A stretch of 64,000 nucleotides of DNA from Ulva prolifera. Its lineage: Eukaryota; Chlorophyta; Ulvophyceae; Ulvales; Ulvaceae. Below, in pieces: positions 41,201 through 55,300 of the stretch. The translations under genes were made by a program, and so were the position numbers. Under the pieces are notes generated by a model. The model was not told the origin of the DNA, did no database searches, and saw only the letters and a program-made list of their open reading frames with translations. The stretch is from contig CM041196.1 of assembly GCA_023078555.1 (NCBI GenBank), forward strand, positions 9,008,985 to 9,072,984. The letters run 5' to 3'. Each line of letters opens with the position of its first letter. Positions within the stretch are counted from its first letter, which is position 1.

Positions 41201-44200
41201 GCGGACCATGCATACCACGCGTGCCGCTTGGTGGAGGGCGAATTTATCAGCCATTTCGGTGTGATCAGTGCATATATCGTGTGCAAACATCATTTGTGGT
41301 GTATTGCTTAAATCGGTTTCGCTTCACATCAAAAGATTTATCCCGCTAACATTCCGGGTGGACCATGCATAACACGCGGGCTACGTGGTGAAGGGCGAAT
41401 TTATCAACCATTGCGCTATGATCGGTGCATCTATTCAGTGCAAACATCATTTGTTGAGTATTACCTGACTCAGTTTTGCTTCCCGTCAAAAGATCTCTCC
41501 CGGTAACATTCCGGGCGGACCATGCATACCACGCGTGCCGCTTGGTGGAGGGCGAATTTATCAGCCCTTGCGCTGTGATCGGTGCATATATCGTGTGCAA
41601 ACATCATTTGAGGTGTATTGCTAGAATCGGTTTTGCTTCACATCAAAAGATCTCTCCCGGTAACATTCCGGGCGGACCATGCATACCACGCGTGCCGTGT
41701 GGTGGAGGGCGAATTTAGCAGCCATTTCGGTGTGATCGGTGCATATATCGTGTGCAAACATCATTTGTGGTGTATTGCTTGAATCGGTTTCGCTTCACAT
41801 CAAAAGATTTCTCCCGCTAACATTCCGGGTGGACCATGCATAACACGCAGGCCGCGTGGTGAAGGGCGAATTTATCAACCATTGCGCTATTATCGGTGCA
41901 TCTATTCAGTGCAAACATCATTTGTTGGGTATTATTTGACTCAGTTTTGCTTCCCATTAAAACATCTCTCCCGGTAACATTCCGGGCCCACCATGCATAA
42001 CACGCGGGCTGCGTGGTGAAGGGCGAATTTATCAACCATTGCGCTATTATCGGTGCATCTATTCAGTGCAAACATCATTTGTTGTGTATTGCTGGAATTG
42101 GTTTTGCTTCACATCAAAAGATCTCTCCCGGTAACATTCCGGGCGGACCATGCATACCACGCGTGCCGTGTGGTGGAGGGCGAATTTATCAGCCCTTGCG
42201 GTGAGATCGGTGCATATATCGTGTGCAAACATCATTTGTGGTGTATTGCTTGAATCGGTTTCGCTTCACATCAAAAGATTTCTCCCGCTAACATTCCGGG
42301 CGCACCATGCATACCACGCGTGCCGTGTGGTGGAGGGCGAATTTAGCAGCCATTTCGGTGTGATCGGTGCATATATCGTGTGCAAACATCATTTGTGGTG
42401 TATTGCTTGAATCGGTTTCGCTTCACATCAAAAGATTTCTCCCGCTAACATTCCGGGTGGACCATGCATAACACGCAGGCCGCGTGGTGAAGGGCGAATT
42501 TATCAACCATTGCGCTATTATCGGTGCATCTATTCAGTGCAAACATCATTTGTTGGGTATTATTTGACTCAGTTTTGCTTCCCATTAAAACATCTCTCCC
42601 GGTAACATTCCGGGCCCACCATGCATAACACGCGGGCTGCGTGGTGAAGGGCGAATTTATCAACCATTGCGCTATTATCGGTGCATCTATTCAGTGCAAA
42701 CATCATTTGTTGTGTATTGCTGGAATTGGTTTTGCTTCACATCAAAAGATCTCTCCCGGTAACATTCCGGGCGGACCATGCATACCACGCGTGCCGTGTG
42801 GTGGAGGGCGAATTTATCAGCCCTTGCGGTGAGATCGGTGCATATATCGTGTGCAAACATCATTTGTGGTGTATTGCTTGAATCAGTTTCGCTTCACATC
42901 AAAAGATTTCTCCCGCTAACATTCCGGGCGCACCATGCATACCACGCGTTCCGCGTGGTGGAGGGCGAATTGATCAGCCCTTGCGCTGTGATCGGTGCAT
43001 ATATCCTGTGCAAACATCATATGTTGAGCATTACCTGACTCGGTTTTGCTTCACATCAAAAGATCTCTCCCGGTAACATTCCGGGCGGACCATGCATACC
43101 ACGCGTGCCGCTTGGTGGAGGGCGAATTTATCAGCCATTTCGGTGTGATCGGTGCATATATCGTGTGCAAACATCATTTGAGGTGTATTGCTTGAATCGG
43201 TTTCGCTTCACATCAAAAGATTTCTCCCGCTAACATTCCGGGCGCACCATGCATACCACGCGTGCCGCGTGGTGGAGGGCGAATTGATCAGCCCTTGCGC
43301 TGTGATCGGTGCATATATCCTGTGCAAACATCATGTGTTGAGCATTAACTGACTCGGTTTTGCTTCACATCAAAAGATCTCTCCCAGTAACATTCCGGGT
43401 TGACCATGCATACCACGCAGGCCGCGTGGTGAAGGGCGAATTTATCAACCATTGCGCTATTATCGGTGCATCTATTCAGTGCAAACATCATTTGTTGGGT
43501 ATTATTTGACTCAGTTTTGCTTCCCATTAAAACATCTCTCCCGGTAACATTCCGGGCCCACCATGCATAACACGCGGGCTACGTGGTGAAGGGCGAATTT
43601 ATCAACCATTGCGCTATGATCGGTGCATCTATTCAGTGCAAACATCATTTGTTGAGTATTACCTGACTCAGTTTTGCTTCCCGTCAAAAGATCTCTCCCG
43701 GTAACAGTCCGGGCGGACCATGCATACCACGCGTGCCGTGTGGTGGAGGGCGAATTTATCAGCCCTTGCGGTGTGATCGGTGCATATATCGTGTGCAAAC
43801 ATCATTTGTGGTGTATTGCTTGAATCGGTTTCGCTTCACATCAAAAGATTTCTCCCGCTAACATTCCGGGCGCACCATGCATACCACGCGTTCCGCGTGG
43901 TGGAGGGCGAATTGATAAGCCCTTGCGCTGTGATCGGTGCATATATCCTGTGCAAACATCATATGTTGAGCATTACCTGACTCGGTTTTGCTTCACATCA
44001 AAAGATCTCTCCCGGTAACATTCCGGGCGGACCATGCATACCACGCGTGCCGCTTGGTGGAGGGCGAATTTATCAGCCCTTGCGCTGTGATCGGTGCATA
44101 TATCGTGTGCAAACATCATTTGAGGTGTATTGCTAGAATCGGTTTTGCTTCACATCAAAAGATCTCTCCCGGTAACATTCCGGGCGGACCATGCATACCA

Positions 44201-44521
44201 CGCGTGCCGTGTGGTGGAGGGCGAATTTAGCAGCCATTTCGGTGTGATCGGTGCATATATCGTGTGCAAACATCATTTGTGGTGTATTGCTTGAATCGGT
44301 TTCGCTTCACATCAAAAGATTTCTCCCGCTAACATTCCGGGTGGACCATGCATAACACGCAGGCCGCGTGGTGAAGGGCGAATTTATCAACCATTGCGCT
44401 ATTATCGGTGCATCTATTCAGTGCAAACATCATTTGTTGGGTATTATTTGACTCAGTTTTGCTTCCCATTAAAACATCTCTCCCGGTAACATTCCGGGCC
44501 CACCATGCATAACACGCGGGC
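38222..44521 (+). repeat. Long duplicated segment, copy 2 (offset 179 monomers)
   Basis: Partner of 10119-16418. The match breaks on the right where this copy has CGGGCTGCG and the other has CGGGCTACG, and on the left where this copy has GGGCCCACC and the other GGGCGGACC. Near-identity over several kilobases between copies about 28 kb apart points to recent exchange or amplification. Confidence 0.8.
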
Positions 44522-47349
44522 TGCGTGGTGAAGGGCGAATTTATCAACCATTGCGCTATTATCGGTGCATCTATTCAGTGCAAACATCATTTGTTGTGTA
44601 TTGCTGGAATTGGTTTTGCTTCACATCAAAAGATCTCTCCCGGTAACATTCCGGGCGGACCATGCATACCGCGCGTGCCGTGTGGTGGAGGGCGAATTTA
44701 TCAGCCCTTGCGGTGAGATCGGTGCATATATCGTGTGCAAACATCATTTGTGGTGTATTGCTTGAATCAGTTTCGCTTCACATCAAAAGATTTCTCCCGC
44801 TAACATTCCGGGCGCACCATGCATACCACGCGTTCCGCGTGGTGGAGGGCGAATTGATCAGCCCTTGCGCTGTGATCGGTGCATATATCCTGTGCAAACA
44901 TCATATGTTGAGCATTACCTGACTCGGTTTTGCTTCACATCAAAAGATCTCTCCCGGTAACATTCCGGGCGGACCATGCATACCACGCGTGCCGCTTGGT
45001 GGAGGGCGAATTTATCAGCCATTTCGGTGTGATCGGTGCATCTATTCAGTGCAAACATCATTTGTTGAGTATTACCTGACTCAGTTTTGCTTCCCGTCAA
45101 AAGATCTCTCCCGGTAACATTCCGGGTTGACCATGCATACCACGCAGGCCGCGTGGTGAAGGGCGAATTTATCAACCATTGCGCTATTATCGGTGCATAT
45201 ATCGTGTGCAAACATCATTTGTGGTGTATTGCTTGAATCGGTTTCGCTTCACATCAAAAGATTTCTCCCGCTAACATTCCGGGCGCACCATGCATACCAC
45301 GCGTGCCGCTTGGTGGAGGGCGAATTTATCAGCCCTTGCGGTGTGATCGGTGCATATATCGTGTGCAAACATCATTTGTGGTGTATTGCTTGAATCGGTT
45401 TCGCTTCACATCAAAAGATTTCTCCCGCTAACATTCCGGGCGCACCATGCATACCACGCGTTCCGCGTGGTGGAGGGCGAATTTATCAACCATTGCGCTA
45501 TGATCGGTGCATCTATTCAGTGCAAACATCATTTGTTGAGTATTACCTGACTCAGTTTTGCTTCCCGTCAAAAGATCTCTCCCGGTAACATTCCGGGCGG
45601 ACCATGCATACCACGCGTGCCGCTTGGTGGAGGGCGAATTTATCAGCCATTTCGGTGTGATCGGTGCATCTATTCAGTGCAAACATCATTTGTTGAGTAT
45701 TACCTGACTCAGTTTTGCTTCCCGTCAAAAGATCTCTCCCGGTAACATTCCGGGTTGACCATGCATACCACGCAGGCCGCGTGGTGAAGGGCGAATTTAT
45801 CAACCATTGCGCTATTATCGGTGCATATATCGTGTGCAAACATCATTTGTGGTGTATTGCTTGAATCGGTTTCGCTTCACATCAAAAGATTTCTCCCGCT
45901 AACATTCCGGGCGCACCATGCATACCACGCGTGCCGCGTGGTGGAGGGCGAATTTAGCAGCCCTTGCGGTGTGATCGGTGCATATATCGTGTGCAAACAT
46001 CATTTGTGATGTATTGCTTGAATCGGTTTCGCTTCACATCAAAAGATTTCTCCCGGTAACATTCCGGGCCCACCATGCATAACACGCGGGCTACGTGGTG
46101 AAGGGCGAATTTATCAACCATTGCGCTATGATCGGTGCATCTATTCAGTGCAAACATCATTTGTTGAGTATTACCTGACTCAGTTTTGCTTCCCGTCAAA
46201 AGATCTCTCCCGGTAACATTCCGGGCGGACCATGCATACCACGCGTGCCGCTTGGTGGAGGGCGAATTTATCAGCCATTTCGGTGTGATCGGTGCATATA
46301 TCGTGTGCAAACATCATTTGTGGTGTATTGCTTGAATCGGTTTCGCTTCACATCAAAAGATTTCTCCCGCTAACATTCCGGGCGCACCATGAATACCACG
46401 CGTGCCGCGTGGTGGAGGGCGAATTGATCAGCCCTTGCGCTGTGATCGGTGCATATATCCTGTGCAAACATCATATGTTGAGCATTACCTGACTCGGTTT
46501 TGCTTCACATCAAAAGATCTCTCCCGGTAACATTCCGGGCGGACCATGCATACCACGCGTGCCGTGTGGTGGAGGGCGAATTTATCAGCCCTTGCGGTGT
46601 GATCGGTGCATATATCGTGTGCAAAAATCATTTGTGGTGTATTGCTTGAATCGGTTTTGCTTCACATCAAAAGATCTCTCCCAGTAACATTCCGGGCGGA
46701 CCATGCATACCACGCGTGCCGCTTGGTGGAGGGCGAATTTATCAGCCATTTCGGTGTGATCGGTGCATCTATTCAGTGCAAACATCATTTGTTGAGTATT
46801 ACCTGACTCAGTTTTGCTTCCCGTCAAAAGATCTCTCCCGGTAACATTCCGGGCGGACCATGCATACCACGCGTGCCGCTTGGTGGAGGGCGAACTTATC
46901 AGCCATTTCGGTGTGATCGGTGCATATATCGTGTGCAAACATCATTTGAGGTGTATTGCTTGAATCGGTTTCGCTTCACATCAAAAGATTTCTCCCGCTA
47001 ACATTCCGGGCGCACCATGCATACCACGCGTGCCGCGTGGTGGAGGGCGAATTGATCAGCCCTTGCGCTGTGATCGGTGCATATATCCTGTGCAAACATC
47101 ATGTGTTGAGCATTACCTGACTCGGTTTTGCTTCACATCAAAAGATCTCTCCCAGTAACATTCCGGGTTGACCATGCATACCACGCAGGCCGCGTGGTGA
47201 AGGGCGAATTTATCAACCATTGCGCTATTATCGGTGCATCTATTCAGTGCAAACATCATTTGTTGGGTATTATTTTACTCAGTTTTGCTTCCCATCAAAA
47301 CATCTCTCCCGGTAACATTCCGGGCCCACCATGCATAACACGCGGGCTA

Positions 47350-47383
47350 CGTGGTGGAGGGCGAGTCGCGTGGTGGAGGGCGA
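47350..47383 (+). repeat. 19-bp internal duplication in a monomer, copy 1
   Basis: The 15-mer CGTGGTGGAGGGCGA occurs at 47350-47364 and again at 47369-47383, separated by GTCG, so this monomer is 176 bp long instead of 157. The insertion shifts the repeat phase of everything downstream by 19 bp. It also abuts an unusual TTTATGGGCTCTTGC segment. It is a useful lineage marker. Confidence 0.95.
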
Positions 47384-49252
47384 ATTTATGGGCTCTTGCG
47401 GTGTGATCGGTGCATATATCCAGTGCAAACATCATGTGTTGAGCATTACCTGACTCGGTTTTGCTTCACATCAAAAGATCTCTCCCAGTAACATTCCGGG
47501 TGGACCATGCATAACACGCAGGCCGCGTGGTGAAGGGCGAATTTATCAACCATTGCGCTATCATCGGTGCATCTATTCAGTGCAAACATCATTTGTTGAG
47601 TATTACCTGACTCAGTTTTGCTTCCCGTCAAAAGATCTCTCCCGGTAACATTCCGGGCGGACCATGCATACCACGCGTGCCGCTTGGTGGAGGGCGAATT
47701 TATCAGCCATTTCGGTGTGATCGGTGCATATATCGTGTGCAAACATCATTTGTGGTGTATTGCTTGAATCGGTTTTGCTTCACATCAAAAGATCTCTCCC
47801 GGTAACATTCCGGGCGGACCATGCATACCACGCGTGCCGCGTGGTGGAGGGCAAATTTATCAGCCCTTGCGCTGTGATTTGTGCATATATCCAGTGCAAA
47901 CATCATTTGTTGTGAATTGCTGGAATTGGTTTTGCTTCACATTAAAAGATCTCTCCCGGTAACATTCCGGGCGGACCATGCATACCACGCGTGCCGCTTG
48001 GTGGAGGGCGAATTTATCAGCCATTTTGGTGTGATCGGTGCATATATCGTGTGCAAACATCATTTGTGGTGTATTGCTTGAATCGGTTTCGCTTCACATC
48101 AAAAGATTTCTCCCGCTAACATTCCGGGTGGACCATGCATAACACGCAGGCCGCGTGGTGAAGGGCGAATTTATCAACCATTGCGCTATTATCGGTGCAT
48201 CTATTCAGTGCAAACATCATTTGTTGGGTATTATTTGACTCAGTTTTGCTTCACATCAAAAGATTTCTCCCGCTAACATTCCGGGCGCACCATGAATACC
48301 ACGCGTGCCGCGTGGTGGAGGGCGAATTGATCAGCCCTTGCGCTGTGATCGGTGCATATATCCTGTGCAAACATCATATGTTGAGCATTACCTGACTCGG
48401 TTTTGCTTCACATCAAAAGATCTCTCCCGGTAACATTCCGGGCGGACCATGCATACCACGCGTGCCGTGTGGTGGAGGGCGAATTTATCAGCCCTTGCGG
48501 TGTGATCGGTGCATATATCGTGTGCAAAAATCATTTGTGGTGTATTGCTTGAATCGGTTTTGCTTCACATCAAAAGATCTCTCCCAGTAACATTCCGGGC
48601 GGACCATGCATACCACGCGTGCCGCTTGGTGGAGGGCGAATTTATCAGCCATTTCGGTGTGATCGGTGCATCTATTCAGTGCAAACATCATTTGTTGAGT
48701 ATTACCTGACTCAGTTTTGCTTCCCGTCAAAAGATCTCTCCCGGTAACATTCCGGGCGGACCATGCATACCACGCGTGCCGCTTGGTGGAGGGCGAACTT
48801 ATCAGCCATTTCGGTGTGATCGGTGCATATATCGTGTGCAAACATCATTTGAGGTGTATTGCTTGAATCGGTTTCGCTTCACATCAAAAGATTTCTCCCG
48901 CTAACATTCCGGGCGCACCATGCATACCACGCGTGCCGCGTGGTGGAGGGCGAATTGATCAGCCCTTGCGCTGTGATCGGTGCATATATCCTGTGCAAAC
49001 ATCATGTGTTGAGCATTACCTGACTCGGTTTTGCTTCACATCAAAAGATCTCTCCCAGTAACATTCCGGGTTGACCATGCATACCACGCAGGCCGCGTGG
49101 TGAAGGGCGAATTTATCAACCATTGCGCTATTATCGGTGCATCTATTCAGTGCAAACATCATTTGTTGGGTATTATTTTACTCAGTTTTGCTTCCCATCA
49201 AAACATCTCTCCCGGTAACATTCCGGGCCCACCATGCATAACACGCGGGCTA

Positions 49253-49286
49253 CGTGGTGGAGGGCGAGTCGCGTGGTGGAGGGCGA
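49253..49286 (+). repeat. 19-bp internal duplication in a monomer, copy 2
   Basis: Same structure as at 47350, exactly 1903 bp downstream; it arose by the 1903-bp tandem duplication of the surrounding block. Confidence 0.95.
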
Positions 49287-52200
49287 ATTTATGGGCTCTT
49301 GCGGTGTGATCGGTGCATATATCCAGTGCAAACATCATGTGTTGAGCATTACCTGACTCGGTTTTGCTTCACATCAAAAGATCTCTCCCAGTAACATTCC
49401 GGGTGGACCATGCATAACACGCAGGCCGCGTGGTGAAGGGCGAATTTATCAACCATTGCGCTATCATCGGTGCATCTATTCAGTGCAAACATCATTTGTT
49501 GAGTATTACCTGACTCAGTTTTGCTTCCCGTCAAAAGATCTCTCCCGGTAACATTCCGGGCGGACCATGCATACCACGCGTGCCGCTTGGTGGAGGGCGA
49601 ATTTATCAGCCATTTCGGTGTGATCGGTGCATATATCGTGTGCAAACATCATTTGTGGTGTATTGCTTGAATCGGTTTTGCTTCACATCAAAAGATCTCT
49701 CCCGGTAACATTCCGGGCGGACCATGCATACCACGCGTGCCGCGTGGTGGAGGGCAAATTTATCAGCCCTTGCGCTGTGATTTGTGCATATATCCAGTGC
49801 AAACATCATTTGTTGTGAATTGCTGGAATTGGTTTTGCTTCACATTAAAAGATCTCTCCCGGTAACATTCCGGGCGGACCATGCATACCACGCGTGCCGC
49901 TTGGTGGAGGGCGAATTTATCAGCCATTTTGGTGTGATCGGTGCATATATCGTGTGCAAACATCATTTGTGGTGTATTGCTTGAATCGGTTTCGCTTCAC
50001 ATCAAAAGATTTCTCCCGCTAACATTCCGGGTGGACCATGCATAACACGCAGGCCGCGTGGTGAAGGGCGAATTTATCAACCATTGCGCTATTATCGGTG
50101 CATCTATTCAGTGCAAACATCATTTGTTGGGTATTATTTGACTCAGTTTTGCTTCCCATCAAAACATCTCTCCCGGTAACATTCCGGGCCCACCATGCAT
50201 AACACGCGGGCTGCGTGGTGAAGGGCGAATTTATCAACCATTGCGCTAATATCGGTGCATCTATTCAGTGCAAACATCATTTGTTGAGTATTACCTGACT
50301 CAGTTTTGCCTTCCGTCAAAAGATCTCTCCCGGTAACATTCCGGGCGGACCATGCATACCACGCGTGCCGCTTGGTGGAGGGCGAATTTATCAGCCATTT
50401 CGGTGTGATCGGTGCATCTATTCAGTGAAAACATCATTTGTTGAGTATTACCTGACTCAGCTTTGCTTCCCGTCAAAAGATCTCTCCCGGTAACATTCCG
50501 GGCGGACCATGAATACCACGCGTGCCGCTTGGTGGAGGGCGAATTTATCAGCCATTTCGGTGTGATCGGTGCATATATCGTGTGCAAACATCATTTGTGG
50601 TGTATTGCTTGAATCGGTTTTGCTTCACATCAAAAGATCTCTCCCGGTAACATTCCGGGCGGACCATGCATACCACGCGTGCCGCGTGGTGGAGGGCGAA
50701 TTTATCAGCCCTTGTGCTGTGATCGGTGCATATATCGTGTGCAAACATCATTTGAGGTGTATTGCTAGAATCGGTTTTGCTTCACATCAAAAGATCTCTC
50801 CCGGTAACATTCCGGGCGGACCATGCATACCACGCGTGCCGTGTGGTGGAGGGCGAATTTATCAGCCCTTGCGGTGAGATCGGTGCATATATCGTGTGCA
50901 AACATCATTTGTGGTGTATTGCTTGAATCGGTTTCGCTTCACATCAAAAGATTTCTCCCGCTAACATTCCGGGCGCACCATGCATACCACGCGTTCCGCG
51001 TGGTGGAGGGCGAATTGATCAGCCCTTGCGCTGTGATCGGTGCATATATCCTGTGCAAACATCATATGTTGAGCATTACCTGACTCGGTTTTGCTTCACA
51101 TCAAAAGATCTCTCCCGGTAACATTCCGGGCGGACCATGCATACCACGCGTGCCGCTTGGTGGAGGGCGAATTTATCAGCCATTTCGGTGTGATCGGTGC
51201 ATATATCGTGTGCAAACATCATTTGAGGTGTATTGCTTGAATCGGTTTCGCTTCACATCAAAATATTTCTCCCGCTAACATTCCGGGCGCACCATGCATA
51301 CCACGCGTGCCGCGTGGTGGAGGGCGAATTGATCAGCCCTTGCGCTGTGATCGGTGCATATATCCTGTGCAAACATCATGTGTTGAGCATTAACTGACTC
51401 GGTTTTGCTTCACATCAAAAGATCTCTCCCAGTAACATTCCGGGTTGACCATGCATACCACGCAGGCCGCGTGGTGAAGGGCGAATTTATCAACCATTGC
51501 GCTATTATCGGTGCATCTATTCAGTGCAAACATCATTTGTTGGGTATTATTTGACTCAGTTTTGCTTCCCATTAAAACATCTCTCCCGGTAACATTCCGG
51601 GCCCACCATGCATAACACGCGGGCTGCGTGGTGAAGGGCGAATTTATCAACCATTGCGCTATTATCGGTGCATCTATTCAGTGCAAACATCATTTGTTGA
51701 GTATTACCTGACTCAGTTTTGCTTCCCGTCAAAAGATCTCTCCCGGTAACATTCCGGGCGGACCATGCATACCACGCGTGCCGTGTGGTGGAGGGCGAAT
51801 TTATCAGCCCTTGCGGTGAGATCGGTGCATATATCGTGTGCAAACATCATTTGTGGTGTATTGCTTGAATCGGTTTCGCTTCACATCAAAAGATTTCTCC
51901 CGCTAACATTCCGGGCGCACCATGCATACCACGGGTGCCGCGTGGTGGAGGGCGAATTTAGCAGCCCTTGCGGTGTGATCGGTGCATATATCGTGTGCAA
52001 ACATCATTTGTGGTGTATTGCTTGAATCGGTTTCGCTTCACATCAAAAGATTTCTCCCGCTAACATTCCGGGCGCACCATGCATACCACGCGTTCCGCGT
52101 GGTGGAGGGCGAATTGATCAGCCCTTGCGCTGTGATCGGTGCATATATCCTGTGCAAACATCATATATTGAGCATTACCTGACTCGGTTTTGCTTCACAT

Positions 52201-52329
52201 CAAAAGATCTCTCCCGGTAACATTCCGGGCGGACCATGCATACCACACGTGCCGCTTGGTGGAGGGCGAATTTATCAGCCATTTCGGTGTGATCGGTGCA
52301 TATATCGTGTGCAAACATCATTTGAGGTG

Positions 52330-55300
52330 TATTGCTTGAATCGGTTTCGCTTCACATCAAAAGATTTCTCCCGCTAACATTCCGGGCGCACCATGCATAC
52401 CACGCGTGCCGCGTGGTGGAGGGCGAATTGATCAGCCCTTGCGCTGTGATCGGTGCATATATCCTGTGCAAACATCATGTGTTGAGCATTACCTGACTCG
52501 GTTTTGCTTCACATCAAAAGATCTCTCCCAGTAACATTCCGGGTTGACCATGCATACCACGCAGGCCGCGTGGTGAAGGGCGAATTTATCAACCATTGCG
52601 CTATTATCGGTGCATCTATTCAGTGCAAACATCATTTGTTGGGTATTATTTGACTCAGTTTTGCTTCCCATTAAAACATCTCTCCCGGTAACATTCCGGG
52701 CCCACCATGCATATCACGCGGGCTGCGTGGTGAAGGGCGAATTTATCAACCATTGCGCTATTATCGGTGCATCTATTCAGTGCAAACATCATTTGTTGAG
52801 TATTACCTGACTCAGTTTTGCTTCCCGTCAAAAGATCTCTCCCGGTAACATTCCGGGCGGACCATGCATACCACGCGTGCCGTGTGGTGGAGGGCGAATT
52901 TAGCAGCCCTTGCGGTGAGATCGGTGCATATATCGTGTGCAAACATCATTTGTGATGTATTGCTTGAATCGGTTTCGCTTCACATCAAAAGATTTCTCCC
53001 GCTAACATTCCGGGCGCACCATGCATACCACGCGTGCCGCGTGGTGGAGGGCGAATTTAGCAGCCCTTGCGGTGTGATCGGTGCATATATCCTGTGCAAA
53101 CATCATATGTTGAGCATTACCTGACTCGGTTTTGCTTCACATCAAAAGATCTCTCCCGGTAACATTCCGGGCGGACCATGCATACCACGCGTGCCGCTTG
53201 GTGGAGGGCGAATTCATCAGCCATTTCGGTGTGATCGGTGCATATATCGTGTGCAAACATCATTTGTGGTGTATTGCTTGAATCGGTTTCGCTTCAAGTC
53301 AAAAGATTTCTCCCGCTAACATTCCGGGTGGACCATGCATAACACGCAGGCCGCGTGGTGAAGGGCGAATTTATCAACCATTGCGCTATTATCGGTGCAT
53401 CTATTCAGTGCAAACATCATTTGTTGAGTATTACCTGACTCAGTTTTGCTTCCCGTCAAAAGATCTCTCCCGGTAACAGTCCGGGCGGACCATGCATACC
53501 ACGCGTGCCGTGTGGTGGAGGGCGAATTTATCAGCCCTTGCGGTGTGATCGGTGCATATATCGTGTGCAAACATCATTTGTGGTGTATTGCTTGAATCGG
53601 TTTCGCTTCACATCAAAAGATTTCTCCCGCTAACATTCCGGGCGCACCATGCATACCACGCGTTCCGCGTGGTGGAGGGCGAATTGATCAGCCCTTGCGC
53701 TGTGATCGGTGCATATATCCTGTGCAAACATCATATGTTGAGCATTACCTGACTCGGTTTTGCTTCACATCAAAAGATCTCTCCCGGTAACATTCCGGGC
53801 GGACCATGCATACCACGCGTGCCGTGTGGTGGAGGGCGAATTTAGCAGCCATTTCGGTGTGATCGGTGCATATATCGTGTGCAAACATCATTTGTGGTGT
53901 ATTGCTTGAATCGGTTTCGCTTCACATCAAAAGATTTCTCCCGCTAACATTCCGGGTGGACCATGCATAACACGCAGGCCGCGTGGTGAAGGGCGAATTT
54001 ATCAACCATTGCGCTATTATCGGTGCATCTATTCAGTGCAAACATCATTTGTTGGGTATTATTTGACTCAGTTTTGCTTCCCATTAAAACATCTCTCCCG
54101 GTAACATTCCGGGCCCACCATGCATAACACGCGGGCTGCGTGGTGAAGGGCGAATTTATCAACCATTGCGCTATTATCGGTGCATCTATTCAGTGCAAAC
54201 ATCATTTGTTGTGTATTGCTGGAATTGGTTTTGCTTCACATCAAAAGATCTCTCCCGGTAACATTCCGGGCGGACCATGCATACCACGCGTGCCGTGTGG
54301 TGGAGGGCGAATTTATCAGCCCTTGCGGTGAGATCGGTGCATATATCGTGTGCAAACATCATTTGTGGTGTATTGCTTGAATCGGTTTCGCTTCACATCA
54401 AAAGATTTCTCCCGCTAACATTCCGGGCGCACCATGCATACCACGCGTTCCGCGTGGTGGAGGGCGAATTGATCAGCCCTTGCGCTGTGATCGGTGCATA
54501 TATCCTGTGCAAACATCATATGTTGAGCATTACCTGACTCGGTTTTGCTTCACATCAAAAGATCTCTCCCGGTAACATTCCGGGCGGACCATGCATACCA
54601 CGCGTGCCGTGTGGTGGAGGGCGAATTTATCAGCCCTTGCGGTGAGATCGGTGCATATATCGTGTGCAAACATCATTTGTGGTGTATTGCTTGAATCGGT
54701 TTCGCTTCACATCAAAAGATTTCTCCCGCTAACATTCCGGGCGCACCATGCATACCACGGGTGCCGCGTGGTGGAGGGCGAATTTAGCAGCCCTTGCGGT
54801 GTGATCGGTGCATATATCGTGTGCAAACATCATTTGTGATGTATTGCTTGAATCGGTTTCGCTTCACATCAAAAGATTTCTCCCGCTAACATTCCGGGCG
54901 CACCATGCATACCACGCGTGCCGCGTGGTGGAGGGCGAATTGATCAGCCCTTGCGCTGTGATCGGTGCATATATCCTGTGCAAACATCATGTGTTGAGCA
55001 TTACCTGACTCGGTTTTGCTTCACATCAAAAGATCTCTCCCAGTAACATTCCGGGTTGACCATGCATACCACGCAGGCCGCGTGGTGAAGGGCGAATTTA
55101 TCAACCATTGCGCTATTATCGGTGCATCTATTCAGTGCAAACATCATTTGTTGGGTATTATTTGACTCAGTTTTGCTTCCCATTAAAACATCTCTCCCGG
55201 TAACATTCCGGGCCCACCATGCATATCACGCGGGCTGCGTGGTGAAGGGCGAATTTATCAACCATTGCGCTATTATCGGTGCATCTATTCAGTGCAAACA

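Larger units (their letters stand above)
46345..50150 (+). repeat. 1903-bp tandem duplication (12 monomers plus 19 bp)
   Basis: 46345-48247 and 48248-50150 are tandem copies with period 1903 bp, which is 12 x 157 + 19. Shared private variants include CATGAATACC (about 46388/48291), GCAAAAATCATTTG (about 46621/48524), GAACTTATCAG (46892/48795), CACATTAAAAG (about 47938/49841) and the 19-bp internal duplication (47350/49253). The junction monomer at 48248 is a hybrid of two monomer types. Confidence 0.92.
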
